From NCBI RefSeq assembly GCF_003002095.1, contig NZ_PVZC01000004.1, positions 434,001 through 498,000 of the forward strand: a stretch of DNA of 64,000 nt. The letters are read 5' to 3'. How positions within the stretch are numbered: the stretch's first letter is position 1; each line of letters begins with the position of its first letter. Origin of the DNA: Allonocardiopsis opalescens (GTDB lineage: Bacteria; Actinomycetota; Actinomycetes; Streptosporangiales; Streptosporangiaceae). Positions 43,278 through 51,326 of the stretch are shown one piece after another. A program made the position numbers and the translations under genes. The notes beneath the pieces were generated by a model. It worked only from the letters and a program-made list of their open reading frames with translations. It was not told the DNA's origin and did no database searches.

Positions 43278-44300
43278 GCCGGCGCCGGCCGGGCTGACCC
43301 GCACCATCGCGTCGGCCAGCCGGGGCACCGATCCGATCAGCGCGCGGCGCACCCGCTCGGCCAGCTCGTCGGCGGCGGGCAGGCTGAGCGCGGGATCGGC
43401 CAGGACGACCGCCTCGGCGCGCAGCCGGTTGCCGATCCAGCGCAGCCGCAGCTCGGCCAGGCCGGCCACCCCGGGCGCGGTCAGCGCGGCGGCGCGGGCC
43501 GCGTCGGTGCGCTCGGGCTCCACCGCGTCCATCAGCCTCCAGTAGACCTGGAGGGCCGCCGACCGCAGCACACCGAGGATCAGCACGCAGATCGCCAGCG
43601 CCGCGACCGGGTCGGCCAGCGGCAGCCCGAGCGCGACGCCGCCCGCCCCGGCCACCACGGCCAGCGAGGTGAGCCCGTCGACGCGGGCGTGCAGCCCGTC
43701 GGCGACCAGCGCGGCCGAGCCGATGCGGCGGCCCACCCGCACCCGGTACAGCGCCACCGCCTCGTTGCCGAGGAAGCCGACCAGCCCGGCGGCCGCCACC
43801 CAGCCCAGGTGGTGCACCTCTGCCGGCTCCGCCAGCCGCCGCACCGCCTCGAAGGCGGCCCAGGCCGCCGACGCGGCGATGGCCAGCACCACGAAGACGC
43901 CCGCCAGGTCCTCGGCGCGGCCGTAGCCGTAGGTGTAGCGGCGGTCGGCCGGGCGGCGCGCGGTGAGGAAGGCGATGCCCAGCGGTACGGCGGTGAGCGC
44001 GTCGGCCAGGTTGTGCACGGTGTCGGCGGCCAGCGCCACCGAGCCGGAGGCGGCCACCACGGCCAGCTGGGCCAGGAAGGTGGCGCCCAGGCCGGCCAGC
44101 CCGATCCAGACCGCCCGCATGCCCTCGGCCGAACCCTCCACGGCCGCGTCCAGGGAGTCGGCGTGGCCGTGCGTGTGCGGGCTGAGCCAGTGCCCGAGCG
44201 TATGACGCACCCGCCGCCACCGGCCCGGTCGGCCGGCCGTGCGCGCCTCGGCGTGCCCGTGTCCCGTTCCCATGCCGTGAGGGTCGCACGTCAGGTCCAT
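43209..44300 (-). CDS. Cation diffusion facilitator (CDF) metal exporter
   Basis: A 363-residue CDF transporter with a His-rich N-terminus (HGMGTGHGHAEA and SPHTHGHADS) and six transmembrane segments between about 60 and 250. The metal site is seen as HNLADAL in TM2 and HARVDGL in TM5, both HxxxD, the form of Zn/Cd/Co exporters. A cytoplasmic C-terminal domain follows. The start is uncertain: 44300 (MDLTC) or 44273 (MGTGHG), neither with a clear ribosome site. The 3' part overlaps the acyl-CoA ligase on the opposite strand. Confidence 0.88.
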   Translation of the reverse strand: MDLTCDPHGMGTGHGHAEARTAGRPGRWRRVRHTLGHWLSPHTHGHADSLDAAVEGSAEGMRAVWIGLAGLGATFLAQLAVVAASGSVALAADTVHNLADALTAVPLGIAFLTARRPADRRYTYGYGRAEDLAGVFVVLAIAASAAWAAFEAVRRLAEPAEVHHLGWVAAAGLVGFLGNEAVALYRVRVGRRIGSAALVADGLHARVDGLTSLAVVAGAGGVALGLPLADPVAALAICVLILGVLRSAALQVYWRLMDAVEPERTDAARAAALTAPGVAGLAELRLRWIGNRLRAEAVVLADPALSLPAADELAERVRRALIGSVPRLADAMVRVSPAGAGSAVERGDGGGEVGLDRRAPQLE

Positions 44301-44457
44301 TGCGGCGACGAGGCAGCTGGACGGCCTGCGCAGCTGCGGTACCATCGCGGTTCGCCCACCCGTCCGACCTGCGCGGCCGTCCCGGCCGCGCCGCGGTGGG
44401 CCCGGGGCGGGCGAGCGACATCACACCATCCGGTCCACCGGTGGAAGGGGGGGCGCG

Positions 44458-45345
44458 GTGCGGTCGGACGGAGCCGCGCCCGGCGCCGGCCCAAGGGCGG
44501 GCGCGGCGGCGGCCCTGGCCGCGCTGCGCTGCCCGCTGTGCGGGCGGCCGCTGCGCGCGGCGGGCAGCTCGCTGCGCTGCCCGGACCGCCACAGCTTCGA
44601 CCGGGCCAGGCAGGGCTATGTGAACCTGCTGCCCGGCGGCGCCGACGCGGCCACGGCCGACACCGCGCCCATGGTGGCCGCCCGCGAGAGCTTCCTGGCC
44701 GCCGGCCACTACGCGCCGCTGACCGCCGCCGTGGCGCACGCCGCCGCCCGGGCGGCACCGCCCGGCGCGCTCGTGCTCGACGCCGGTGCGGGCACCGGCC
44801 ACTACCTCGCCGCCGTGCTGGACGCCCTGCCGGGCGCGGGCGGCCTGGCCCTGGACCTCTCCAAGTACGCACTGCGCCGCGCCGCCCGCGCGCACCCCGC
44901 GATCACCGCCGCCGTGTGGGACCTGTGGCGGCCGCTGCCCGTCGCCGACGGCGCCGCCGGGCTGGTGCTGAACGTGTTCGCGCCCCGCAACCCGGCCGAG
45001 TTCCGCCGGGTCCTGGCCCCCGGCGGCGCCCTGCTGGTGGTCACCCCCACCGCCGACCACCTCGCCGAACTGGTCGAGGCCGTCGGCACCCTCACCGTGG
45101 ACGCCGACAAGGACGCCCGGCTGGAGCGCGCGCTGGCCGGGCACTTCGCCCCGGCCGGGCGCACCGGGCACCGCCACCGCGCCGTGCTGGGCGCCGACGA
45201 CGTCGAACGCCTCGTCCGGATGGGGCCGACAGCCCACCATCTGGGCGCGGACGAGCTGAGGGAGCGGATCTCCCGGCTAGAATCCCACGGGCCCGGATTC
45301 GCGGTCACCGTCTCGTGCACGCTGTCGCTGTACCGCCCGGCCTGA
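44458..45345 (+). CDS. RlmA/TlrB-like 23S rRNA (guanine-N1)-methyltransferase
   Basis: A 295-residue SAM-dependent methyltransferase. An N-terminal zinc motif CPLCGRPL-x(9)-CPDRHSFD is followed by RARQGYVNLLPGG, both typical of RlmA-type enzymes acting on G745/G748 of 23S rRNA. Methyltransferase motif I is VLDAGAGTGHYL and motif IV-like is GLVLNVFAPRN. TlrB relatives confer macrolide (tylosin-type) resistance, so a resistance role is possible. The GTG start follows a GGAAGGGG site. It heads an apparent three-gene operon with the DHFR-like and hydrolase genes. Confidence 0.87.
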   Translation: MRSDGAAPGAGPRAGAAAALAALRCPLCGRPLRAAGSSLRCPDRHSFDRARQGYVNLLPGGADAATADTAPMVAARESFLAAGHYAPLTAAVAHAAARAAPPGALVLDAGAGTGHYLAAVLDALPGAGGLALDLSKYALRRAARAHPAITAAVWDLWRPLPVADGAAGLVLNVFAPRNPAEFRRVLAPGGALLVVTPTADHLAELVEAVGTLTVDADKDARLERALAGHFAPAGRTGHRHRAVLGADDVERLVRMGPTAHHLGADELRERISRLESHGPGFAVTVSCTLSLYRPA

Positions 45346-45399
45346 CCCGTCGACCGCCGGGCCCCACCCCGCACACCTCAGGAGACAGGCCGCTTCCGC

Positions 45400-45969
45400 A
45401 TGCGCAGACTCGTCTACTACGTCGCGACCACCATCGACGGGTTCATCGCCGCCCCCGACGGGGGCATGGCCGCCTTCCCGACCGAGGGCGACCACATCGA
45501 GGCGATCATCGCCGAGTACCCCGAGACCATCCCCGGCCACATGCGCGACCAGATGGGGCTGGACGCCCCCAATCGGCACTTCGACACCGTCGTGATGGGC
45601 CGGGGCACCTACCAGCCCGCCGTCGACCTCGGCGTCCCGAACCTCTATCCGCAGCTGCGCCAGTACGTGGTCACCCGCACCATGGAGCGCAGCCCTCACC
45701 CCGCCGTCGAGCTGGTCACCGGCGACCCGGTCGCGAAGGTCAGGGAGCTGAAGGCCGAGGACGGCCTGGACATCTGGCTGTGCGGCGGCGGCGCCCTGGC
45801 CGGGGTGCTGTACCCGGAGGTCGACGAGCTGTTCGTCAAGATCAACCCCGTCGTCTTCGGCTCCGGCACCCCGCTGTTCGGCATGGACTTCCAGCCGTCG
45901 GCCTTCGAGCCGGCCGGCACCACCGCCTACCGCAGCGGCGTCGTGACGGCCCGCTACCTGCGGCCGTGA
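45400..45969 (+). CDS. Dihydrofolate-reductase-like (RibD C-terminal) protein
   Basis: A 189-residue member of the RibD C-terminal/DHFR-like family. It starts MRRLVYYVATTIDGFIAAPDGG, the usual nucleotide-binding opening. Other blocks are FDTVVMGRGTYQ, VVTRTM, the cofactor motif IWLCGGGALAGVL and VDELFVKINPVVFGSGTPLF. These enzymes are NADPH-dependent reductases of undefined substrate in most bacteria. GGAGAC lies upstream. It overlaps the hydrolase downstream by 4 bases (GTGA). Confidence 0.88.
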   Translation: MRRLVYYVATTIDGFIAAPDGGMAAFPTEGDHIEAIIAEYPETIPGHMRDQMGLDAPNRHFDTVVMGRGTYQPAVDLGVPNLYPQLRQYVVTRTMERSPHPAVELVTGDPVAKVRELKAEDGLDIWLCGGGALAGVLYPEVDELFVKINPVVFGSGTPLFGMDFQPSAFEPAGTTAYRSGVVTARYLRP

Positions 45970-46769
45970 CCGCGCCCGTGGAGGCGTTCGCCACCGTGCG
46001 CGGGCTGCGCCTGGCCTACCTGGACCACGGCGGCCCCGGCACTCCGCTGCTGGTGCTGCACGGCCACTTCGGCCGGGCCCGCCACCTCGCCTACCTGGGC
46101 GGCGCGCTCGCGCCCGGGCACCGGGTGATCGCGCTGGAGCAGCGCGCCCACGGCCGCAGCGGCCGCGACGGCGACCTGAGCCCGGACGCCTACGTGGCGG
46201 ACGCCGCCGCCTTCCTGCGCGGGCTCGGCACCGGTCCGGCGGTCGTGCTGGGCCACTCCATGGGCGGCGTCGTCGCCTTCCGGCTGGCCGCCAGGTACCC
46301 CGAGCTGGTCAGCGCGCTGGTGGTGGAGGAGGGCGGCGCCTGCAACCGGCCGCCGGAGGTCCCGCACCCCGTGCTGGACGTGCGCGGCTGGCCCCGGCGT
46401 GCCCCCACCCTGCGCGGCCTGGCCGACGCGGTGCGCGCGCAGGGCGTGCCCGACCCGGCGTACTTTCTGGAGAGCGCCGCGGAGTTCCCCGACGGCTGGG
46501 GCTTCCTGTTCGACTACGAGGACATGGTGGAGTCCCAGCGGCTGCTGGTCGGCGACTGGTGGGCCGACTGGCTCGGCTCGTCGTGCCCGGCGCTGCTGGT
46601 GCACGGCGCCGACAGCTCCGTCCTGCCCACCGCCGTGGCCCGCGAGATGGCGCGGCGGCGTCCGGCCACCCGGCTGGAGGTCTTCGAGGGCTGCGGCCAC
46701 TGGGTGCACGACGACGACCCCAGCGGCTTCGCCGCGGCGGTGCGGCGGTTCCTGGTCACCCTGGACTGA
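45966..46769 (+). CDS. Alpha/beta hydrolase (operon with DHFR-like gene)
   Basis: A 267-residue alpha/beta hydrolase. It has the oxyanion strand LLVLHGHFG, EQRAHGRSG, the nucleophile elbow LGHSMGGVV (Ser about residue 97), LLVHGADSSVLP with the acid and CGHWVHDDDP with the histidine. The GTG start overlaps the stop of the DHFR-like gene, so the two are co-translated. It resembles soluble esterases and haloperoxidase-like enzymes. The C-terminus overlaps the convergent IMPACT gene by 14 bases. Confidence 0.86.
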   Translation: MTAPVEAFATVRGLRLAYLDHGGPGTPLLVLHGHFGRARHLAYLGGALAPGHRVIALEQRAHGRSGRDGDLSPDAYVADAAAFLRGLGTGPAVVLGHSMGGVVAFRLAARYPELVSALVVEEGGACNRPPEVPHPVLDVRGWPRRAPTLRGLADAVRAQGVPDPAYFLESAAEFPDGWGFLFDYEDMVESQRLLVGDWWADWLGSSCPALLVHGADSSVLPTAVAREMARRRPATRLEVFEGCGHWVHDDDPSGFAAAVRRFLVTLD

Positions 46770-47406
46770 GCCGCCCGTCCTCCTCCGCGGGCCGTTCGCG
46801 GACGGCCGAGCCCGTCACGGCCCAGCGGGCCCGGCCGCCGACGGACTCGGCGAGCCAGGAGGCGAAGGCGTCCAGCTCGGGCTCGGCGACGGCGGCGGCA
46901 ACGGTCAGCCCGGCCCCGCCGTAGTCGGTGTCCACCACCTCGAAGCGCGAGGCCCGCAGGGTGCTCTCCAGCCGGCCGGCGTCGGCGTAGTCGGCGGTCA
47001 CCGCCACCAGCAGCACCCGGCGCAGCTCCAGCAGCCCGACCTTGTCCAGCGCGGCCGACACCGCGCCGCCGTAGGCGCGCACCAGCCCGCCCGCGCCGAG
47101 CTTCACCCCGCCGAAGTAGCGGGTGACGACCGCCGCGACCTCGGTCAGCTCCCGGCGGCGCAGCACCTCCAGCATCGGCATACCCGCGGTGCCCGAGGGC
47201 TCGCCGTCGTCATTGGAGCGCTGGACGCCGCCGTCGGCGCCGAGCACGTAGGCGGTGCAGTTGTGGGTGGCGGTCCCGTGCAGCCGCCGCCGCTCGGCGA
47301 TGAAGGCCCGCGCCTCCTCCTCGGTGCGCACCCGCCGCAGCGCGCACAGGAAGCGCGAGCGCCTGATCTCCAGTTCGTGCTCGCCGTCGCGGCCGATGGT
47401 CCTCAC
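46756..47406 (-). CDS. IMPACT/YigZ family protein
   Basis: A 216-residue UPF0029/YigZ protein. The N-terminal IMPACT domain carries the defining blocks RSRFLCALRRVRTEEEARAFIAERRR, ATHNCTAYVLG, SNDDGEPSGTAGMPMLEVL and VVTRYFGGVKLGAGGLVRAY. The C-terminal DUF1949-like RNA-binding-type domain follows. Eukaryotic IMPACT modulates Gcn2; the bacterial role is unclear and probably tied to translation. The GTG at 47406 is the start that opens the IMPACT domain. Confidence 0.92.
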   Translation of the reverse strand: MRTIGRDGEHELEIRRSRFLCALRRVRTEEEARAFIAERRRLHGTATHNCTAYVLGADGGVQRSNDDGEPSGTAGMPMLEVLRRRELTEVAAVVTRYFGGVKLGAGGLVRAYGGAVSAALDKVGLLELRRVLLVAVTADYADAGRLESTLRASRFEVVDTDYGGAGLTVAAAVAEPELDAFASWLAESVGGRARWAVTGSAVRERPAEEDGRLSPG

Positions 47407-47423
47407 CCGCCGACTATCGCAGG

Positions 47424-47459
47424 CCGGGGCGGGGCGCGGAGGGGCGCGCCCCGCCCCGG
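47424..47459 (-). terminator. Terminator after the CBM2-bearing oxidase gene
   Basis: A perfect 15-bp GC stem (47424-47438 with 47445-47459) closes on a 6-nt loop. It lies 55 bases beyond the stop of the minus-strand polysaccharide oxidase gene and immediately before the IMPACT gene start, so it insulates the two. Confidence 0.7.
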
Positions 47460-47513
47460 GTCTGGCCGTTCCACCGGGACGGGGCGCGCAGGGACCGCCT
47501 GACCGGGGTCGGA

Positions 47514-48815
47514 TCAGGCGGTGGCGCAGGTGGCGCCGTTGAGGGTGAAGGTGCTGGGCGCCGGGTTGCCCGAGGCGGTGGTGGCGTTGAAGCCCGCCTC
47601 GACCGAGCCGCCCGGCTGGATGGTGCCGTTCCAGCTCGCGCTGCGTGCGGTGACGACCTGGCCGGACTGGCTCCACGTCGCCGACCAGCCCTGGCTCACC
47701 GTCTGGCCGCCGCCGAAGGAGAAGGACAACTCCCAGCCGTTGACGGCCGTCGTGCCGGTGTTGGTGATGCGCACCGTGCCGGTGAAGCCGCCGTTCCAAG
47801 TGCTGCCGACGCTGTACTGCACCCGGCAGGGGCCGGTCGTCGGCTGCGCGTTGGTGCTGGCCGCCACCGACGGCGAGGCGGGCGAGCGGTTGCCGGCCGC
47901 GTCGCGGGCCACCACGTAGAAGGTGTAGTCCGAATCGGGCTCCAGTCCGGTCACCGTCGCCGAGTTGGTGGTGGCCGTCGCCACCAGCTGGTCGCCGCCC
48001 GCGGCCGCGCGGTAGACGTCGTAGCCCGCCACCCGCCGGTCATCGGTGGAGGCGGCCCAGCTCAGGCCGATGGTCGAGCCGGTCGCGCCGGTGACGGACG
48101 GGGTGCCGGGCGCGGTCGGCGCCTGGGTGTCGGGCTCCTCGTTCCCGCCGGTGAAGACGACGTCGGAGCAGTTGTAGAAGGCCTCGGGGCTGTCCGAGCG
48201 CTCCCAGACGGAGTAGATGACGTGCCGTCCGGTGCGTTCGGGCAGCACCGCGTTCCAGGTGTACTCGGCGCCGTGCGGGCCGCTGCCGTTGATGGGCGGG
48301 TTGGTGACCTCGTCGAAGACCTCCAGGTCGTCCCAGCGCAGCGGCTGCGAGGGGTCCCAGCCCTGCGGGGTGACGTACTGGGTCCAGGTGCCCGGATGCG
48401 CCGCCCAGGCGTTGTAGCGGAAGGTGATGGGGGCGCCGGACTCCAGGGTGGTGGTGGGCCAGTCGGGGTGCGGCATCCGGTAGGCGGCGAAGGTCGCGCC
48501 GGGGCCGCAGAGGTTGCCGTCGGGGATGACCTCCTCGTGCCGGCCCGCCGAGTCCGACAGCAGGTTGCCGAACCAGTTCCACAGCGGGGTCTTGCCGCCG
48601 ATGCGCACGGCTTCGGCGCAGGCCGGGTTGGTCGGGTTCAGGTCGCCGCCGTTGCCGCCGGCGAGGCCGTCCACATAGCAGGCGTAGGTGCGGGTCGCCG
48701 GGTAGGTCATGCCGCCGTGGGCCAGGGCCGGTGCGGTCGGCGCGACGAAGGTGAGCGTGCCCGCCACGGTGGCGAGTGCGAGGCTCAGTGCGGTCCAACT
48801 GCGTCGTCGGTTCAA
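47514..48815 (-). CDS. Secreted AA10 lytic polysaccharide monooxygenase with FnIII and CBM2
   Basis: A 433-residue secreted copper oxidase cleaving crystalline cellulose or chitin. The signal peptide (1-32) ends in APALA, leaving His33 as the mature N-terminus and first half of the copper brace (HGGMTYPATRTYAC). The second copper histidine is in YNAWAAHPGTW. The AA10 domain ends at YNCSDVVF (about 230). A fibronectin type III domain (about 240-325) and a C-terminal family 2 carbohydrate-binding module (STWNGGF, NGWELSFSF and WSATWSQ tryptophans) follow. A TTG start with AAGGAG 6 nt upstream is used. Two CelR/CebR-type boxes precede it. Confidence 0.92.
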   Translation of the reverse strand: MNRRRSWTALSLALATVAGTLTFVAPTAPALAHGGMTYPATRTYACYVDGLAGGNGGDLNPTNPACAEAVRIGGKTPLWNWFGNLLSDSAGRHEEVIPDGNLCGPGATFAAYRMPHPDWPTTTLESGAPITFRYNAWAAHPGTWTQYVTPQGWDPSQPLRWDDLEVFDEVTNPPINGSGPHGAEYTWNAVLPERTGRHVIYSVWERSDSPEAFYNCSDVVFTGGNEEPDTQAPTAPGTPSVTGATGSTIGLSWAASTDDRRVAGYDVYRAAAGGDQLVATATTNSATVTGLEPDSDYTFYVVARDAAGNRSPASPSVAASTNAQPTTGPCRVQYSVGSTWNGGFTGTVRITNTGTTAVNGWELSFSFGGGQTVSQGWSATWSQSGQVVTARSASWNGTIQPGGSVEAGFNATTASGNPAPSTFTLNGATCATA

Positions 48816-48861
48816 TGAGACTCCTTGCGTGCGGAGCGTCCGGGGGAGAACCAGAGCGAGT

Positions 48862-48875
48862 TGGGAGCGCTCCCA
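48862..48875. promoter_or_regulatory. CelR/CebR-type operator, perfect
   Basis: TGGGAGCGCTCCCA, the exact 14-bp palindrome recognised by the cellobiose-responsive LacI-family regulators CelR and CebR in actinomycetes. It lies 47 bases upstream of the CBM2-bearing oxidase start. Confidence 0.9.
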
Positions 48876-48936
48876 CAAGCGAAGGGGTGGCAGGCGCCGT
48901 CCGGTCGCGTGAGGGTGCGGAAGGCGCCACTTGCCG

Positions 48937-48950
48937 TGGGAACGCTCCCA
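48937..48950. promoter_or_regulatory. CelR/CebR-type operator, one mismatch
   Basis: TGGGAACGCTCCCA differs at one base from the consensus. It sits just downstream of the -10 hexamer, about where transcription should start, so repressor binding would block initiation. Confidence 0.85.
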
Positions 48951-48955
48951 CGCGC

Positions 48956-48984
48956 AGTGCAACACCGCTGGTCAGAGCTGTCAA
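48956..48984 (-). promoter_or_regulatory. Promoter of the CBM2-bearing oxidase gene
   Basis: On the minus strand TTGACA (48984-48979) is separated by 17 nt from TGCACT (48961-48956). The spacer ends in AGCGGTGT, shared with the promoter of the second oxidase gene. The -35 is perfect and the -10 is fair. Confidence 0.6.
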
Positions 48985-49072
48985 GACGGTTAACGGCATG
49001 TGACGGACGTGACCGTAAATAGGGAGGTGCCGAAATCCGGTGGGCTACGCACCGTCAGCCGCCCGCGTGGAC

Positions 49073-49119
49073 GGGCGGAGGTCCGGGCGTGCGGGCGGCT
49101 GGGCCGCGGACCTCCGCCC
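49073..49119 (-). terminator. Terminator after the single-domain oxidase gene
   Basis: A perfect 13-bp repeat, GGGCGGAGGTCCG (49073-49085) with its complement at 49107-49119, has a 21-nt loop. It lies 47 bases beyond the stop of the minus-strand oxidase gene. The rest of the 48816-49165 spacer holds the promoter and boxes listed separately. Confidence 0.6.
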
Positions 49120-49165
49120 CGCGCGCGGGCGCCGGGATCAGAGCGCCCGCGCGCTGCGGGAGACG

Positions 49166-49831
49166 TCAGTTGAAGATGACGTCAGAGCAGTTGTAGAAGG
49201 CCTCGGGGCTGTCCGAGCGCTCCCAGATCGAGAAGATGATGTGCTGGCCGCTGCGCTGCGGGAGCCTGGCGTTCCAGGTGTACTCGCGGCCGTGCGGGCC
49301 CTGTCCGTTGATCGGCGGGTTGGTGACCTGGTCGAAAAGCTCCAGGTCCGACCAGCGCAGCGGCTGGTTGGGGCTCCAGCCCTGCCGGGTCACGTACTGG
49401 TACCAGGTGCCGGGGTGGTGCGCCCAGGCGTTGTACCGGAAGGTGATCGAGGCGCCGGAGCGCAGCGTGGTGGTCGGCCAGTCGGAGCGGGCCAGCCGGT
49501 AGGCGGCGAAGGTCGAGCCGGGGCCGCACAGGTTCCCGTCGGGGATGACCTCGCGGTGGCGTCCGGCCGAGTCCGAGAGCAGGTTGCCGAACCAGTTCCA
49601 CAGCGGAGTCTTGCTGCCGATGCGCACGGCCTCGGCGCAGGCCGGGTTGGTCGGGTTCAGGTCGCCGCCCTGGCCGCCTTCCAGGCCGTTCACATAGCAG
49701 GCGTAGGTGCGGGTGGCGGGGTAGGTCATGCCGCCGTGCGCGCTCGCGGAGCTGGCCGGCAGGCCGATCGCGAGCAGGCCAGTCAGCGCGGCGAGAGCGC
49801 CGAGGGCGGTCCAACTGCGTCGTCGAGCCAC
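49166..49831 (-). CDS. Secreted AA10 lytic polysaccharide monooxygenase, catalytic domain only
   Basis: A 221-residue AA10 oxidase without accessory domains. The signal peptide (1-31) ends in SSASA, exposing His32 (HGGMTYPATRTYAC). The second copper histidine is in YNAWAHHPGTW, and the domain closes with YNCSDVIF. It is very similar to the catalytic domain of the neighbouring larger oxidase, so the pair arose by tandem duplication. The GTG start follows GGAGGAG. Without a binding module it may act on more accessible substrate. A CelR/CebR-type box lies upstream. Confidence 0.92.
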   Translation of the reverse strand: MARRRSWTALGALAALTGLLAIGLPASSASAHGGMTYPATRTYACYVNGLEGGQGGDLNPTNPACAEAVRIGSKTPLWNWFGNLLSDSAGRHREVIPDGNLCGPGSTFAAYRLARSDWPTTTLRSGASITFRYNAWAHHPGTWYQYVTRQGWSPNQPLRWSDLELFDQVTNPPINGQGPHGREYTWNARLPQRSGQHIIFSIWERSDSPEAFYNCSDVIFN

Positions 49832-49888
49832 GTGGACTCTCCTCCTTGGATGCGGGCGTCCGCGGGCCGGCCGCGGACGATGTCTGCA

Positions 49889-49902
49889 TGGGAGCGCTCC
49901 CA
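49889..49902. promoter_or_regulatory. CelR/CebR-type operator, perfect
   Basis: TGGGAGCGCTCCCA, 58 bases upstream of the single-domain oxidase start and downstream of its promoter. It matches the box at 48862-48875 exactly. Confidence 0.9.
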
Positions 49903-49968
49903 GCCACTCCGTACCGATCCGTGCCTTGGGGGCGACACGGGGAGGGGCGGGACAGCGGTCCCACCGCG

Positions 49969-49997
49969 ACCTCAACACCGCTCACTCGGCGTGTCAA
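49969..49997 (-). promoter_or_regulatory. Promoter of the single-domain oxidase gene
   Basis: On the minus strand TTGACA (49997-49992) is followed after 17 nt by TGAGGT (49974-49969), with the same AGCGGTGT before the -10 as in the neighbouring oxidase promoter. Farther upstream, GGTGCCGAAA is also shared (near 49026 and 50041). The remaining bases to 50204 show no gene. Confidence 0.55.
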
Positions 49998-50204
49998 GCG
50001 CGTCACGTTCCCGTACGGCGCCGCTCGGCCCAATACGGCGGTGCCGAAACCGGGCGGGACTACCCGCCGTCAGGGCGGTCGGGGCCGTGCCGTTCGGTAG
50101 TCGTCCGATCACATGACGGTGCGGACGAGGGGGCGGCGGTCGCGGTACCGCGCCGCCGGAGCGACAGAAGGTTATCGATTACGGACATTACGGTCAGCTC
50201 GCGG

Positions 50205-51326
50205 CTACCCGGCGGTGCGCACCCGGACCTCGCGGCGGGCGGCGCGGGGCGCGGCGAACTCCAGCAGCCGGCCGCCCTCCTCGGCGATCGCGCTCTCATG
50301 GGCCGCGCAGTCGGCGTCGAAGAGTTCGACGGTGAGCGTGGCGGTGCCGGCGCTGGTGGCGACCGTCCAGGTTCCGGCCGCGAAGCCGTCGAGCAGCACG
50401 GTCGAGCGGACGATGCCGTTGACGGTGAACAGCCGGGCCCGCGCGGGCTCGGACATGATCCGGGAGCGGTCGGCATGGCCGAGCAGCACGGAGTCGAACT
50501 CACCGAGCAGCCGCACCGGCACCGGCGCCTCGGGGTCGGGCCGGGGCGCGTCGGGCAGGTCGAGCAGTTCGGCGCCGTCGGCGGCCTGGAAGCGCACCAG
50601 GCACCCGCTGAGGCGGTCGGCGACCTCGCGCAGCCTGGTCAGCCCCGACCAGGTCTGGACGTCGCGGATGGTGGCGGGGCCGAAGGCGGCGAGGTAGCGC
50701 AGCACCATCCGGTCGACCGAGGGCGCGGCCGCCATCGGCCGGCCCAGCCAGCTCTCCGCGGTGGTGTGCACGGCCGGGCCGCCGCGCCCCCACACGCCGC
50801 GGGGCGGCGGCTGCACCAGCGGGACCAGGGAGCGCACGGTCGCGGCGAGGGAGCCGGGGACGCCGCCGGGCCAGCGCTCGGCGAGCAGCCGGCCCAGCTC
50901 GTCGAAGGTCATCGGCCGCCGCTCGACCAGCGCGCGGCCCGCCTCGGCCAGCTCCGCGGGGTCGGCCGCGCCGATGCGCCGGCCGTGGTTGCCGCGCGCG
51001 CCGCGCTCCAGCACCGGCTGGAGCAGCGGCCGCAGTTCGAGGCAGTCGTCGGCGGTGACCAGGTGGATGGTGCCGCGCATCAGCGCGATCCGCACCGCGG
51101 AGCGGTCCAGCAGCAGCCGGCCGAGGTGGTCGGGGGCGAAGTCGGCCAGCCGGTTCCACAGCGCGTAGTAGGGCGGCAGCGGCGCCTGGGACTGGAGGCC
51201 GACCAGGTGCTCGACCGCCTGCGCGGCGGTCATGGCGGAGCGGCGGTCCAGCAGCTGGCGGGAGAGGAGCGCGCGGTTGAGGGCGCGGGGGCCCAGGACG
51301 GTGGAGGTGGCCGTCGTGCCGCTCAT
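50205..51326 (-). CDS. AlkZ-like (HTH_42) DNA glycosylase family protein
   Basis: A 373-residue protein of the winged-helix DNA-binding HTH_42/AlkZ family. It has three winged-helix-like modules, with ALNRALLSRQLLDRR at the start and the catalytic-type motif Gln45-Ser46-Gln47 in VGLQSQAP. AlkZ of azinomycin producers excises bulky alkylated bases and unhooks crosslinks, and QxQ is its active-site pattern. Other family marks are MRGTIHLVTADD and VLLDGFAAGTW. Its ATG overlaps the end of the upstream WYL regulator by 4 bases, so both are co-expressed. Activity on DNA is inferred. Confidence 0.8.
   Translation of the reverse strand: MSGTTATSTVLGPRALNRALLSRQLLDRRSAMTAAQAVEHLVGLQSQAPLPPYYALWNRLADFAPDHLGRLLLDRSAVRIALMRGTIHLVTADDCLELRPLLQPVLERGARGNHGRRIGAADPAELAEAGRALVERRPMTFDELGRLLAERWPGGVPGSLAATVRSLVPLVQPPPRGVWGRGGPAVHTTAESWLGRPMAAAPSVDRMVLRYLAAFGPATIRDVQTWSGLTRLREVADRLSGCLVRFQAADGAELLDLPDAPRPDPEAPVPVRLLGEFDSVLLGHADRSRIMSEPARARLFTVNGIVRSTVLLDGFAAGTWTVATSAGTATLTVELFDADCAAHESAIAEEGGRLLEFAAPRAARREVRVRTAG

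Noticed and set aside
43689-46769. A plus-strand open frame of 1026 codons
   Set aside because: Only the last 267 codons (from 45966) encode a recognisable hydrolase. The rest is low-complexity Arg/Gly/Ala sequence running antisense to the cation exporter and out of frame through the methyltransferase and DHFR-like genes, as GC-rich DNA often gives.
48196-48209. A CelR/CebR-like half palindrome GAGCGCTCCCAG inside an oxidase gene
   Set aside because: The same bases occur in both oxidase genes because they encode a conserved W-E-R-S-D-S segment; the palindrome is incomplete and within coding sequence.
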